Positions 1 through 7,062 of a stretch of 15,630 nt of DNA are shown piece after piece; the stretch's first letter is position 1; the number at the start of each line of letters is the position of its first letter. This DNA is from Pseudomonadota bacterium (GTDB lineage: Bacteria; Pseudomonadota; Alphaproteobacteria; Rhodospirillales; Casp-alpha2): positions 1 to 15,630 of the forward strand of contig JADFNT010000009.1 of NCBI GenBank assembly GCA_022563215.1, in the 5' to 3' direction. The position numbers and the translations under genes are program-made. Under the pieces are notes generated by a model, which ran no database searches, was not told the origin of the DNA, and saw only the letters and a list, made by a program, of their open reading frames with translations.

Positions 1-180
1 TCAGAACAAGGACCGTGTGGAGGAAATTGGCATCTTCGATGAATATTTTATAGTCGTTCAGGATCAAATTTCTTAGCGCTTCATTCCTTGCCGTGCTAAG
101 GTGACGGTTTAATACCCCTCTTGTTTTTTTCTCCAATTCCAAAAAGTCAAGCCAGGAAACAGGCCAGACAAATTCCCTTT
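1..180. other. AT-richer left tip of uncertain coding content
   Basis: This stretch has about 42% GC by hand count, clearly below the GC-rich genes that follow. On the minus strand one frame is open from position 262 down to the window edge with no stop. Its part below about position 150 reads like ordinary protein (for example NEALRNLILNDYKIF), but it has no ATG and I do not recognise a family. On the plus strand a 24-codon open stretch from position 2 ends at a TAG at 74-76 and could be the tail of another gene. The two readings exclude each other over much of their length and neither is proven. It may belong to a DNA segment different from both the ABC-like fragment and lptD. Confidence 0.3.
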
Positions 181-378
181 GCCAGCGCCGAGGAGGAATT
201 ACGTCTTGTTCTGGAGCGCTTGCCCAAGGCGCCCGATTTCTCCCGGCTGAAGACGCCGCCGTTCATGTTGTCGCCGCACGAATGCGCGCTCGCCTTTCTC
301 GCCCTGGCGTTGGGACAAAATCCCGATGTCGTTGTGGCCGACGATCCTACGTCCGGCCTCGATCCGGTCGAGGCCGGA
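100..378 (+). pseudogene. Fragment of an ABC-transporter ATPase, cut at both ends
   Basis: The plus frame opens after a TAA at 97-99 and reads as the C-terminal half of an ABC nucleotide-binding domain from about 181. The degenerate signature segment is LSPHECALAFLALAL (from 268), aligned with the usual LSGGQ-type helix. At normal spacing follow a Walker B-like VVVADDP and a D-loop TSGLDP (to about 366). The catalytic Glu after the Walker B Asp is Asp, and the LSGGQ glycines are missing. The GEC-like signature is reminiscent of SapD-type or oligopeptide ATPases. No Walker A is present because the frame is closed upstream, and after about 366 the frame is simply antisense to lptD. It is therefore a remnant or a piece of a chimeric join, not a working gene. 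The family call rests on motif spacing alone. Confidence 0.42.
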
Positions 379-2358
379 AAATTTGTTGGGACTGAACAGG
401 TTGGTGTCATCGAATTCCAGTTCCTGGCTGTCCTCGTTGGGGATTTCATCCGGGTTGCCGCCGTTGGGGCTGTAAATGGCGACGATGATCGGCTCGATGA
501 CCTGGCTGACGTTGCGGCCTTCCTTGACGAAGGGCAAACGCCAATCCAGCGACACCTGAGGGACGAGCCGTTTGCTGAATCCGGAAAAGTTCGACTTGTT
601 CGTACGGGCAAGGTCTTCAACCTGATAAAAATCGCCAAGGACGGAAAAGGACAGCTTGTAAGCGTCACCCAAGGGGCCAAGAAACGGCATTTGCCATCCG
701 GGCCTGATCGACAATCGCCGGGTATCGGCGCCTGCGTCCCGGGTCAACGACAAAAAATTGACGTCAAGCACCGTCTGGCCGCCGAAGCGATCGGGTTCGC
801 CCACGTGGTTGAAGTCGATCATGGGCAGAATCAATGGCTCGAGATCGGCGTCGTCTTCCTCCCGCAGCCCCTGGAAAGAGTAGACATTCACGGCCAGATA
901 GTTGCGCTTGCGGAAGCCTTCGGCAAAGAGCCTGCTGTCCAGAGAATTACCGGAAGAGAAACCGTAACGCCGTAAATAAGTGTCATCCGTGGCGCGGTTC
1001 AAATCGAACCCCAAACGCCAAGTGTCGTTGATGTCGAACCGGCCCTCGGCATCAATATGGCCGCGGAAATTGTCCTCCGAATCGCCTAAGACCAAGCTTG
1101 CCGTTGCGTCCAGGGAACCGGAGGAAAAACGGTGACGGTATTCGCCGATGCCCCCTGAACCCTCCTTGCCGGTAGCCAGAGCGGTGACAGTTGCGTCCCG
1201 ATTGGGGGCAATGTTGAAGAAATAAGGAACCTGGGCGATAAGTCCCAGGTCCGACGAGCCGCCGAAGGAGGGCGCCAGGAACCCGCTTTTGCGTTTTACG
1301 GTCGGGTCCGGATGCGAGAAGTAAGGCGTATAGGCGACGGGCACGCCCATAACCTCCAGCCAGACGTCCCGGTATTCGATGGTTTTTGAATTCTTGTCGT
1401 GGATGATTTTCACCGCCTTGAGTTGCCACAAGGGGGGTTTCTCCGGCTCGTCCTGGCACAGATTACACGGCGAATAGACGCCTTGACGCATCTCCGTAAT
1501 GGTTGCGTCCGACAGGCGGCCTCCGGCCGCGGCGATGCGCGAGCGGTCGGTCAGGATGATGCCGATGCTTTCGACGATGGCATCCTTGAGATTGCCCGAA
1601 ATCTCCATCCGGTCGCCGAATATCCTCTCGCCCCCGGGTTCGGTCAATTCGACGTTGCCCGAGGCGTGAACCACATCGGTGCCTTGGTCATAGGTGATGA
1701 TGTCGGCGACGAGTTTCCGGCTGCCATGGATGACCTCGACGTTGCCCTTCGCCGTGATGAGGTTTCGTTCCTGGTCGAAGCTCATCTCGTCGGCGCTCAG
1801 ATGGACCAGAGGAACGGAGCCGCCAGGGGAACCGACTTCGGGGCCCGGCGCCGGGGTTGCCGTCCCGGCCCCCTTGATTTCTTGTTGTTTGACCGTCTTC
1901 GGGGCCTGCTCCTGAACCGGAATCGGCCCCCCCCCGGGTGGCGCCTTCGGCTCGTACGGCCCTGGGTACCAAAGGGTGCCAAGGGGCTTGCTGGGTTCCC
2001 GTCCGGGCGCCGGTGGCGGCGCCGGTGCGATGACCCGCGCCGGCAAGGTCGCCGCCGGGGCCTTGGGGTCGTAAGCCCCGGGATACCAAAGGGTGCCCAA
2101 GGGCTTGGCCGGTTGGGGGGTGCCGATGGGCGGCGGCTCCGGAATCTTTGCCCGGAGTGGGGAGGCGGGCGCGGGGAAGGCCGGCGCCGGCGCTGTTTCG
2201 GAGGCTTTTCCGGGCGGCGGCTCGTAGGGGCCTGGGTACCAAAGCGTGCCCAGCGGCTTGCCGGGTTCGGGGGAGGGGGCTCCCTCGACAGCCGGCGCGG
2301 CGATGCCGACCATCAGCAGCGCCGATAATGCAATGAAGTGTCCCAGGTCACGTCTCAT
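199..2358 (-). CDS. lptD: LPS-assembly protein LptD, 3' end lost and replaced by unrelated codons
   Basis: LptD is the outer-membrane beta-barrel that, with LptE, inserts LPS into the outer leaflet. The frame has 719 codons. Residues 1-26 are a signal peptide. Residues 27-183 are a Pro/Ala-rich linker carrying KPLGTLWYPGPYEP-type repeats at 34-47, 85-98 and 124-137. An OstA/LptA-like periplasmic domain follows (from LSADEMSFD, about 188-290), then the CxxC pair C298/C301 in YSPCNLC, then the barrel up to FDDTNLFSPNKFSGLDRIE near residue 667. From about residue 668 the sequence no longer resembles LptD. By my knowledge of the family roughly 150 or more residues of terminal barrel strands should follow. 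The 50-residue tail to the stop at 199 is antisense to the ABC-like fragment. The ATG lies 6 nt after the lptG stop, without a strong Shine-Dalgarno, suggesting translational coupling. The gene is either broken in this genome or cut by a chimeric assembly. Confidence 0.9.
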   Translation of the reverse strand: MRRDLGHFIALSALLMVGIAAPAVEGAPSPEPGKPLGTLWYPGPYEPPPGKASETAPAPAFPAPASPLRAKIPEPPPIGTPQPAKPLGTLWYPGAYDPKAPAATLPARVIAPAPPPAPGREPSKPLGTLWYPGPYEPKAPPGGGPIPVQEQAPKTVKQQEIKGAGTATPAPGPEVGSPGGSVPLVHLSADEMSFDQERNLITAKGNVEVIHGSRKLVADIITYDQGTDVVHASGNVELTEPGGERIFGDRMEISGNLKDAIVESIGIILTDRSRIAAAGGRLSDATITEMRQGVYSPCNLCQDEPEKPPLWQLKAVKIIHDKNSKTIEYRDVWLEVMGVPVAYTPYFSHPDPTVKRKSGFLAPSFGGSSDLGLIAQVPYFFNIAPNRDATVTALATGKEGSGGIGEYRHRFSSGSLDATASLVLGDSEDNFRGHIDAEGRFDINDTWRLGFDLNRATDDTYLRRYGFSSGNSLDSRLFAEGFRKRNYLAVNVYSFQGLREEDDADLEPLILPMIDFNHVGEPDRFGGQTVLDVNFLSLTRDAGADTRRLSIRPGWQMPFLGPLGDAYKLSFSVLGDFYQVEDLARTNKSNFSGFSKRLVPQVSLDWRLPFVKEGRNVSQVIEPIIVAIYSPNGGNPDEIPNEDSQELEFDDTNLFSPNKFSGLDRIEAGRRIVGHNDIGILSQRQGEKGERAFVRRQHERRRLQPGEIGRLGQALQNKT
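352..378. repeat. Perfect 11-bp inverted repeat at the lptD/ABC junction
   Basis: The arms TCCGGCCTCGA (352-362) and TCGAGGCCGGA (368-378) are exact reverse complements around a 5-nt centre. On the minus strand the palindrome encodes the conserved LptD motif SGLDRIEAG, and on the plus strand it encodes the ABC D-loop-like SGLDPVEAG. Homology to LptD stops here on one side and ABC-like sequence stops here on the other, so the repeat marks the breakpoint. Confidence 0.7.
1927..1935. repeat. Nine-base C/G homopolymer inside lptD
   Basis: A run of nine C on the plus strand (nine G in the lptD reading direction) encodes three glycines in the linker just after the third linker repeat. A one-base slip here would shift the frame before the OstA domain. 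The frame is intact in this sequence. Confidence 0.85.
1948..1989 (-). repeat. LptD linker repeat, copy 3
   Basis: This encodes KPLGTLWYPGPYEP (LptD residues 124-137). The peptide is identical to copy 1, while the DNA differs at five positions that are all synonymous. Confidence 0.9.
2065..2106 (-). repeat. LptD linker repeat, copy 2
   Basis: This encodes KPLGTLWYPGAYDP (LptD residues 85-98). It differs from the other copies by P to A and E to D, plus several synonymous changes. Confidence 0.9.
2218..2259 (-). repeat. LptD linker repeat, copy 1
   Basis: This encodes KPLGTLWYPGPYEP (LptD residues 34-47), beginning eight residues after the predicted signal-peptide cleavage region. Confidence 0.9.
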
Positions 2359-2364
2359 GGCAGG

Positions 2365-3465
2365 CTAACCGTCTTCAAGGTGAAGCAACGTCGCGAGCCC
2401 AAGCAACATCGCCACTCCGGACGGAGTCCATGCGGCGAGGATCACCGGTATGCTATCCGACAGGCCCAGGGCAAAAACGATGTCCGAGAAGAAATATAGA
2501 ATAAATCCGGTCAACACGCCGCCGGTGATCACGAAGGTCGTGCCGCCGCGCCGGGAATGACGCAAGGTGAAGGTCGCGGCGATCAACACCATCGCACACA
2601 TCAAAAACGGAGCCGCCAACAGCGTGTGCCAGTAAAGCCGATGCCTGACCGCCGAAAACCCAGCCTTTTTAAGCGTATTGATGAACCCCGGAAGGTCCCA
2701 GAACGACATCGTTTCCGGGGGTGCGAAGCTGTCCTGAATTTTCGCCAGGGTCAGATCGGTGGCCAGCCAATAATCCTTTTCCAACCGCGGCACCCTTTCA
2801 GGTTGGTACACCCAGGCATTGGTCATGTGCCAAAAACCGTCCTCCAGGCGCGCATTATCGGCGTCGATGCGGCTGCGGAACTGGTCGGCGCCTTTGTAGT
2901 TGAAAACGATTACGTTTCTGAGTTCCACGTCCTTGCCCGTCTGGATGACAAAATCCGAGTGAATGACCGACTGTCCATCGGCGTTGGCCTGGCGTAGCCA
3001 CAGGCCGCCCTGGGACAAGGAAAGGAAACTGTTTTTTCCTTTCAGGCGAACGGCTTCCAAACGTTCGAAGCGGGAAAGCGTCGTCGAAGCAAGGGGATTG
3101 AGGACCGTCACCTGCAACACTCCCAGCATAAAGGCGAGGGCGAGCACCGGGAAAAGGAACTGCCAGACCGACACCCCGGCGGCCCGGGTGATCACCAACT
3201 CATGGGTCCGGGTCAATCGCCAGAACGCGGCCATGCCTCCGAAAAGGACGGCAAAGGGAAAGGCCTGCTGGCCCATGTGGGGCAGCTTCAGAAAGGCCAT
3301 TTCGACCACCATGGAGAAGGTGATATCGGGCCGCGACGCGGTCCTGCGCAACAGTTCGACAACATCAATTAGCACGATCAGCAAAAGGAACAACGCGAAC
3401 AAAGTCACGAAGCTCAGGAGAAACTGGCGGCCGATGTAGAACGATAGGGTCGGCGAAAGGCGCAC
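2365..3465 (-). CDS. lptG: LPS export permease subunit LptG
   Basis: This is a 366-residue inner-membrane subunit of the LptB2FG ABC transporter that extracts LPS and passes it to LptC and LptA. The YjgP/YjgQ architecture is visible: TM1 at about 15-37, TM2 at about 68-83, the cytoplasmic coupling motif THELVITRAAGVS at 87-99, TM3 at about 100-125, a periplasmic jellyroll at roughly 130-265, and three C-terminal membrane segments. The start is GTG at 3465. An AGGAGG sits at 3477-3482, 11 nt upstream, and I see no better in-frame start. It follows lptF by 26 nt and precedes lptD by 6 nt, so the three genes form one operon. LptG is told from LptF by gene order and by length; the two are paralogues. 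I see no defect. Confidence 0.93.
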   Translation of the reverse strand: MRLSPTLSFYIGRQFLLSFVTLFALFLLLIVLIDVVELLRRTASRPDITFSMVVEMAFLKLPHMGQQAFPFAVLFGGMAAFWRLTRTHELVITRAAGVSVWQFLFPVLALAFMLGVLQVTVLNPLASTTLSRFERLEAVRLKGKNSFLSLSQGGLWLRQANADGQSVIHSDFVIQTGKDVELRNVIVFNYKGADQFRSRIDADNARLEDGFWHMTNAWVYQPERVPRLEKDYWLATDLTLAKIQDSFAPPETMSFWDLPGFINTLKKAGFSAVRHRLYWHTLLAAPFLMCAMVLIAATFTLRHSRRGGTTFVITGGVLTGFILYFFSDIVFALGLSDSIPVILAAWTPSGVAMLLGLATLLHLEDG

Positions 3466-3476
3466 GGGGTCTGGTT

Positions 3477-3482
3477 CCTCCT
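3477..3482 (-). promoter_or_regulatory. Shine-Dalgarno site of lptG
   Basis: A perfect AGGAGG lies in the 26-nt lptF-lptG gap, 11 nt before the GTG. It supports the non-ATG start of lptG. Confidence 0.7.
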
Positions 3483-3491
3483 AACTTACAC

Positions 3492-4616
3492 TTACGCGGA
3501 GTTCGGACGGGGCGCCGGCTGGCGGCGGATTTGCGGCTGCATCATGAACAGAAACCCGAGGACGATCGGCAGCACCCCATGGACGTACATCAACGGTATC
3601 AAGTCCAGGTTCTTGGCCACCAGGCTGTCCAGCCCCAAGGCGCTTCCCTGCAACGCCACCATGATGGCGATGGCGGTAGCCACTTGGCGGGTCTGGGTGC
3701 GGCGGCTGAAGTTTCCGTAAATCAGGCAAGCCAGTCCGACAAGAGTGAAACCGAGGGCCGCCAAGGGCGATACCAGGCGCTTGTGACCCTCGACGATGAA
3801 TTTTCCGTAGTTCTTGGGGTTCAGCTCCTTTTTGCTCACTTGTTCGATGTTAAACAGTTCCTTGAGGGACCGTTCCCTGGGCTCGCGATAGCGTTCGGTG
3901 ATTTTTTTCCGGGTGGTGGACAGATCGAAGACATAGCGGTCGAAATAGAGGATCGAAAATTTGTTTGTATCCTTGTCGACCTCTTGACGATTGCCGTCGA
4001 ACATGACGACGCGCGCGCCTTCGTCGGTTTGCACCATCGCCCCCTTGGCCGCCATCAGTGTGAAGGGATGGTCCTTATCGCGCTGATCGTGAACCAGAAT
4101 GCCCAGCAATTGGCCTTCGTTGGTCCGTTGGCGCACGTAAACGGTGATCCCGTCCGTCACCGAGTTGAAGGCGCCTTCCCGGAGCAGGATATGGCTGTAG
4201 TTGTAGCGAATGTCCCATTGCAGGTCGCGGAACATCGTATAGGACTGGGGAACCAAATAAAGATTGAGGGCATAGCCGAAAAGGGTCACCGCGGAGGCCA
4301 GGATCAACGCCGGCAAGGCAAGCGAAAACTGGCTCAGGCCGGCGGCCCGCATGACCACCAATTCCCGGTCGTTGATTAACTTGGAATAGGTGAACACGAC
4401 CACCGTAAACAACGCGATCGGCAGGACGAGGACCAGGAAATTGGGCAAAAGAAGCACGGTCAAGTAAACGAACATCCCCGCCGAAAGCCCGCGGTTGACG
4501 ATCATTTCTATGAATCGAAGCGACTGCGACAGCCAAATAATGCAGGTCAGACCCACGGTCACCAGAATCATTCCCACGAACAACTGCCGCAGAACGTATT
4601 TTGAAAAACCATTCAT
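3492..4616 (-). CDS. lptF: LPS export permease subunit LptF
   Basis: This is a 374-residue YjgP/YjgQ-family permease, partner of LptG in the LptB2FG exporter. N-terminal membrane segments lie at about 12-30, 48-76 and 97-116. The family coupling motif is at 82-94 (NDRELVVMRAAGL). A periplasmic beta-rich domain follows, and three membrane helices close the protein from about residue 280. I chose the ATG at 4616 because homology to the family begins there (MNGFSKYVLRQ). The same frame is open up to 4898, but that extension is low-complexity, includes the translated 11-bp repeats, and overlaps the end of the preceding dehydrogenase gene. The Shine-Dalgarno is weak. It is the first gene of the lptFGD unit, about 170 nt downstream of the dehydrogenase stop. 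LptB, LptC and LptA are not in the window. Confidence 0.93.
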   Translation of the reverse strand: MNGFSKYVLRQLFVGMILVTVGLTCIIWLSQSLRFIEMIVNRGLSAGMFVYLTVLLLPNFLVLVLPIALFTVVVFTYSKLINDRELVVMRAAGLSQFSLALPALILASAVTLFGYALNLYLVPQSYTMFRDLQWDIRYNYSHILLREGAFNSVTDGITVYVRQRTNEGQLLGILVHDQRDKDHPFTLMAAKGAMVQTDEGARVVMFDGNRQEVDKDTNKFSILYFDRYVFDLSTTRKKITERYREPRERSLKELFNIEQVSKKELNPKNYGKFIVEGHKRLVSPLAALGFTLVGLACLIYGNFSRRTQTRQVATAIAIMVALQGSALGLDSLVAKNLDLIPLMYVHGVLPIVLGFLFMMQPQIRRQPAPRPNSA

Positions 4617-4698
4617 CGCCGGAGTTTTGCTTGTTATTTCCCGCTCAACCTGTGGGAAAAGTCCTGAAAAATCAAGTAATATCAAAGATTCCGCCTGA

Positions 4699-4753
4699 AT
4701 CGGGCGAGGATCGGGCGAGGATCGGGCGAGGATCGGGCGAGGATCGGACGGGC
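4699..4753. repeat. 11-bp tandem repeat array upstream of lptF
   Basis: Four exact head-to-tail copies of ATCGGGCGAGG run from 4699 to 4742, followed by a degenerate fifth copy (ATCGGACGGGC, 4743-4753). The array lies between the dehydrogenase stop (4786) and the lptF start (4616), beginning about 80 nt upstream of lptF. An 11-bp period is close to one helical turn, so each copy would present the same DNA face. I found no convincing sigma70-type boxes in the rest of this gap. Confidence 0.9.
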
Positions 4754-4785
4754 AAGGTCCCAACGCCCGCACGGTCCAATCCCGG

Positions 4786-6615
4786 TTAGCCGAATCGTCC
4801 GACGGCGCTCCAGCCCCGGGTGACGGTGCGGCTGAGCGCCGGCGCCTGAACGAGGACGTGATCGGCGTAAAACCGGGCCGAAACGGTCTTTTTGGCAAGG
4901 AATTCCTTATTCACCCCGTCATTCCCCCCGGCGGCCGAGAGACGGCCCGCCGCCAGCGCCGCCTTGGCCATCAGCCAGCCGCCGGCGACCACGCCTAGGA
5001 GCCTGAGGTAGGGAACCGCCCCGGCGGCCACGGCTTCGGGGTTTTCGGGGTGGGTGGCGACAACCCAGTCCGTCGCCTCGGCCAGGGCGTCGATGCCTTC
5101 GGTCAGGGATTCCCGGATGGCATTCAAGTCATCTCCCGTATCTTTCCCCTGGTCTTCCCCCTGGGCGTCCACGAGAGGCCCGTCCAGCGCCCGCATGTCG
5201 GCGATCAGGGCCTTGGCGGTAACGCCGTCCTCGCGGGCCACCTTGCGGCCGATCAGGTCCATGGCCTGGATGCCGTTGGTGCCTTCGTAAATGGCGGCGA
5301 CGCGGACGTCGCGGAGGAATTGCGGTGCCCCCGATTCCTCGATATAGCCGGCCCCGCCGAGGACCTGGATGCCGGTATTGGCGACCTCGATGCCGGTGTC
5401 GGTGCTCCACGCCTTGACCACCGGGACCAGAAGATCCACCAACGCCTGGCTTTCCTTGCGTATGCCCTCGTCCTGATGGCGCTTGGCGGTGTCCAGGGCG
5501 GCGGCGACGTAATAGGCCAAGGCGCGGGTGGCCTCGGTCTGGGCGCGCATGGACAGCAACATGCGCCGGACGTCCGGGTGGCGGTCGATGGCAACGGATT
5601 GATCTCCCCCATCATCCCCGGGGGCCTGGCCCTGTTTGCGTTCGGCGGCATAGTCCCGGGCGTGCTGATAGGCGCGCTCGGCGATGCCGACGCCTTCCAG
5701 CCCGATCGCCAGCCGGGCGTTGTTCATCATCGTGAACATGTACTCAATCCCCCGGTTTTCCTCGCCGACCAGGTACGCTTCGGCGCCGCCGCCGTCGATC
5801 CCTCCTTCGCCGAAGGACATCACGCAGGTGGGGCTGGCGTTGATGCCCATCTTGTGTTCAAGCGACAAGCACCTGAGGTCGTTGCGGGGGCCCAAGGCGC
5901 CGTCGTCCTTGACCAGGAACTTCGGCACCACGAACAACGACAACCCCTTGATGCCGTCCGCGCCGCCGGGCGTGCGGGCGAGCACCATGTGGACGATGTT
6001 TTCGGTGAAGTCGTGTTCGCCGTGGGTGATGAATATCTTCTGACCGGTAATCAGGTAACGCTCGCCTTCCCTGACCGCCTGGGTCCGGATTTGGGACAAA
6101 TCGGACCCGGCCTGGGGCTCGGTCAGGTTCATGGTCCCGGCCCAGACACCGGACACCAGTTTTTCCATGAAAACGGCCTTGAGGTCGTCGGAACCGTGCA
6201 CCGACAAAAGTTCCACCGCCGCCTGGGTCAGCGTTGGGCACAGCGCGAAGGCCATGTTGGCGGCGTGCCAGATTTCATAAATCGCCGTCGTCACCAGCCA
6301 CGGCAGGCCCTGACCGCCGTAATCGGGATCGAAGGGGACGCCGTTCCAGCCGCCTTCGATGAATTGGGCGTAAGCCTCGGGAAATCCCTTCGGCGTGCGG
6401 ACGACGCCGTTTTCCAGTCGGCAGCCCTCGATGTCGCCGGACCGGTTGAGCGGCGCCAGGACTTCCGCGCCCAGCTTGCCGGCTTGTTCCAGGATCGCGT
6501 CCACCAGGTCGGGGGATACCTCCTCGAAACCCGGTAATTGGGCGACGGCGTCAAGGCCCGCCAGCTCGTTCAAAACGAACCGCATGTCGTCCAGGGGCGC
6601 CCGGTATTCGGTCAT
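4786..6615 (-). CDS. Acyl-CoA dehydrogenase, long DmdC-like type
   Basis: This is a 609-residue FAD-dependent acyl-CoA dehydrogenase, which oxidises an acyl-CoA to the 2,3-enoyl-CoA and passes electrons to ETF. The N-terminal helical domain contains YGGQGLPW. The middle domain has the flavin-binding stretch MNLTEPQAGSDL and ITGQKIFITHGEHDF. The C-terminal helical domain carries IYEGTNGIQAMDLIGRK, where E444 aligns with the catalytic base. An extra C-terminal region of about 150 residues follows. Length and N-terminus (MTEYRAPLDDMRFVL) match the long branch that includes 3-methylmercaptopropionyl-CoA dehydrogenase, but the branch is broad and the substrate cannot be read from the sequence. I chose the ATG at 6615; an open extension to 6963 has arginine-rich composition and overlaps the rhodanese gene antiparallel in codon use. 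A GGGA lies 11 nt upstream. It follows the rhodanese by 88 nt on the same strand. Confidence 0.9.
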   Translation of the reverse strand: MTEYRAPLDDMRFVLNELAGLDAVAQLPGFEEVSPDLVDAILEQAGKLGAEVLAPLNRSGDIEGCRLENGVVRTPKGFPEAYAQFIEGGWNGVPFDPDYGGQGLPWLVTTAIYEIWHAANMAFALCPTLTQAAVELLSVHGSDDLKAVFMEKLVSGVWAGTMNLTEPQAGSDLSQIRTQAVREGERYLITGQKIFITHGEHDFTENIVHMVLARTPGGADGIKGLSLFVVPKFLVKDDGALGPRNDLRCLSLEHKMGINASPTCVMSFGEGGIDGGGAEAYLVGEENRGIEYMFTMMNNARLAIGLEGVGIAERAYQHARDYAAERKQGQAPGDDGGDQSVAIDRHPDVRRMLLSMRAQTEATRALAYYVAAALDTAKRHQDEGIRKESQALVDLLVPVVKAWSTDTGIEVANTGIQVLGGAGYIEESGAPQFLRDVRVAAIYEGTNGIQAMDLIGRKVAREDGVTAKALIADMRALDGPLVDAQGEDQGKDTGDDLNAIRESLTEGIDALAEATDWVVATHPENPEAVAAGAVPYLRLLGVVAGGWLMAKAALAAGRLSAAGGNDGVNKEFLAKKTVSARFYADHVLVQAPALSRTVTRGWSAVGRFG

Positions 6616-6703
6616 CGCCAGTTGTTCCCGCCTGATAGGAGGCCAATGAACACCAACCGTCCGGCGGTGTCCAGGGCGTGCCAGAGCGGGCGAAAAGGTG
6701 ACG

Positions 6704-7042
6704 TTACGGCTTCGGCGCCAGCCCGCCGCCGGTCGCCTTCCAGTCATCGAGGCCGCCTTCCAGATAGCGGGCGTCGATGCCGAGATCGCGTAGTGCCGCC
6801 GCCGCGCCCTGGCTGACTTCATGGCCGTGGACGCAATAGCAGACGACCGGCCGGTCCCCATCCTTGTCCACGTCCAGGTCGCCAGCCAATCCGGGGGCCC
6901 ATTCGTCGATCGTCGCCGGGTCGCGCCAGGTCGCCCCGGCGATGACCACGGCATCCTCGTCATAGGCCGGCTTCTTGCGGACGTCGAGGATGGTGACGTC
7001 GCTCAGGTCAGCCAGTTCCTCAGGCGTAATTGATGTCGGCAT
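6704..7042 (-). CDS. Single-domain rhodanese-like protein next to chrA
   Basis: This is a 112-residue cytoplasmic rhodanese-fold protein with no signal peptide. It has the domain's DVR motif (20-22), a GGLDDW end (96-101), and a catalytic-loop Cys at C70, with C68 nearby, in CYCVHGHEVS. The usual loop is C-x-x-G-x-R-S; here Glu stands at the Arg position and the Ser is one residue later, so sulfurtransferase activity on thiosulfate is uncertain. The start is ATG at 7042 with AAGGAG about 7 nt upstream, inside the 20-nt gap after the chrA stop. Position and spacing indicate co-transcription with chrA. Rhodanese-like domains are known near chromate-transport genes (ChrB, for example), so a role in oxyanion or thiol handling is an inference. 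Confidence 0.85.
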   Translation of the reverse strand: MPTSITPEELADLSDVTILDVRKKPAYDEDAVVIAGATWRDPATIDEWAPGLAGDLDVDKDGDRPVVCYCVHGHEVSQGAAAALRDLGIDARYLEGGLDDWKATGGGLAPKP

Positions 7043-7062
7043 GACGGGAACTCCTTTTTCGC

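Noticed and set aside
366..975. Continuation of the ABC-like plus frame to 975
   Set aside because: Beyond about 366 it is antisense to a well-conserved part of lptD, and ABC similarity ends at the D-loop.
4699..4753. CRISPR array
   Set aside because: The 11-bp units are directly adjacent with no spacers, and there are no cas genes.
4617..4898. N-terminal extension of the lptF frame up to 4898
   Set aside because: It is low-complexity, includes the translated 11-bp repeats, overlaps the dehydrogenase 3' end, and family homology starts at the ATG at 4616.
5050..6537. Long plus-strand open frame of 495 codons
   Set aside because: It lies fully antisense to the acyl-CoA dehydrogenase, whose motifs are unmistakable, and shows no protein family features.
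6616..6963. N-terminal extension of the acyl-CoA dehydrogenase frame
   Set aside because: It is Arg/Ser-rich, out-of-frame sequence over the rhodanese gene; the family start MTEYRAPLDD lies at 6615.
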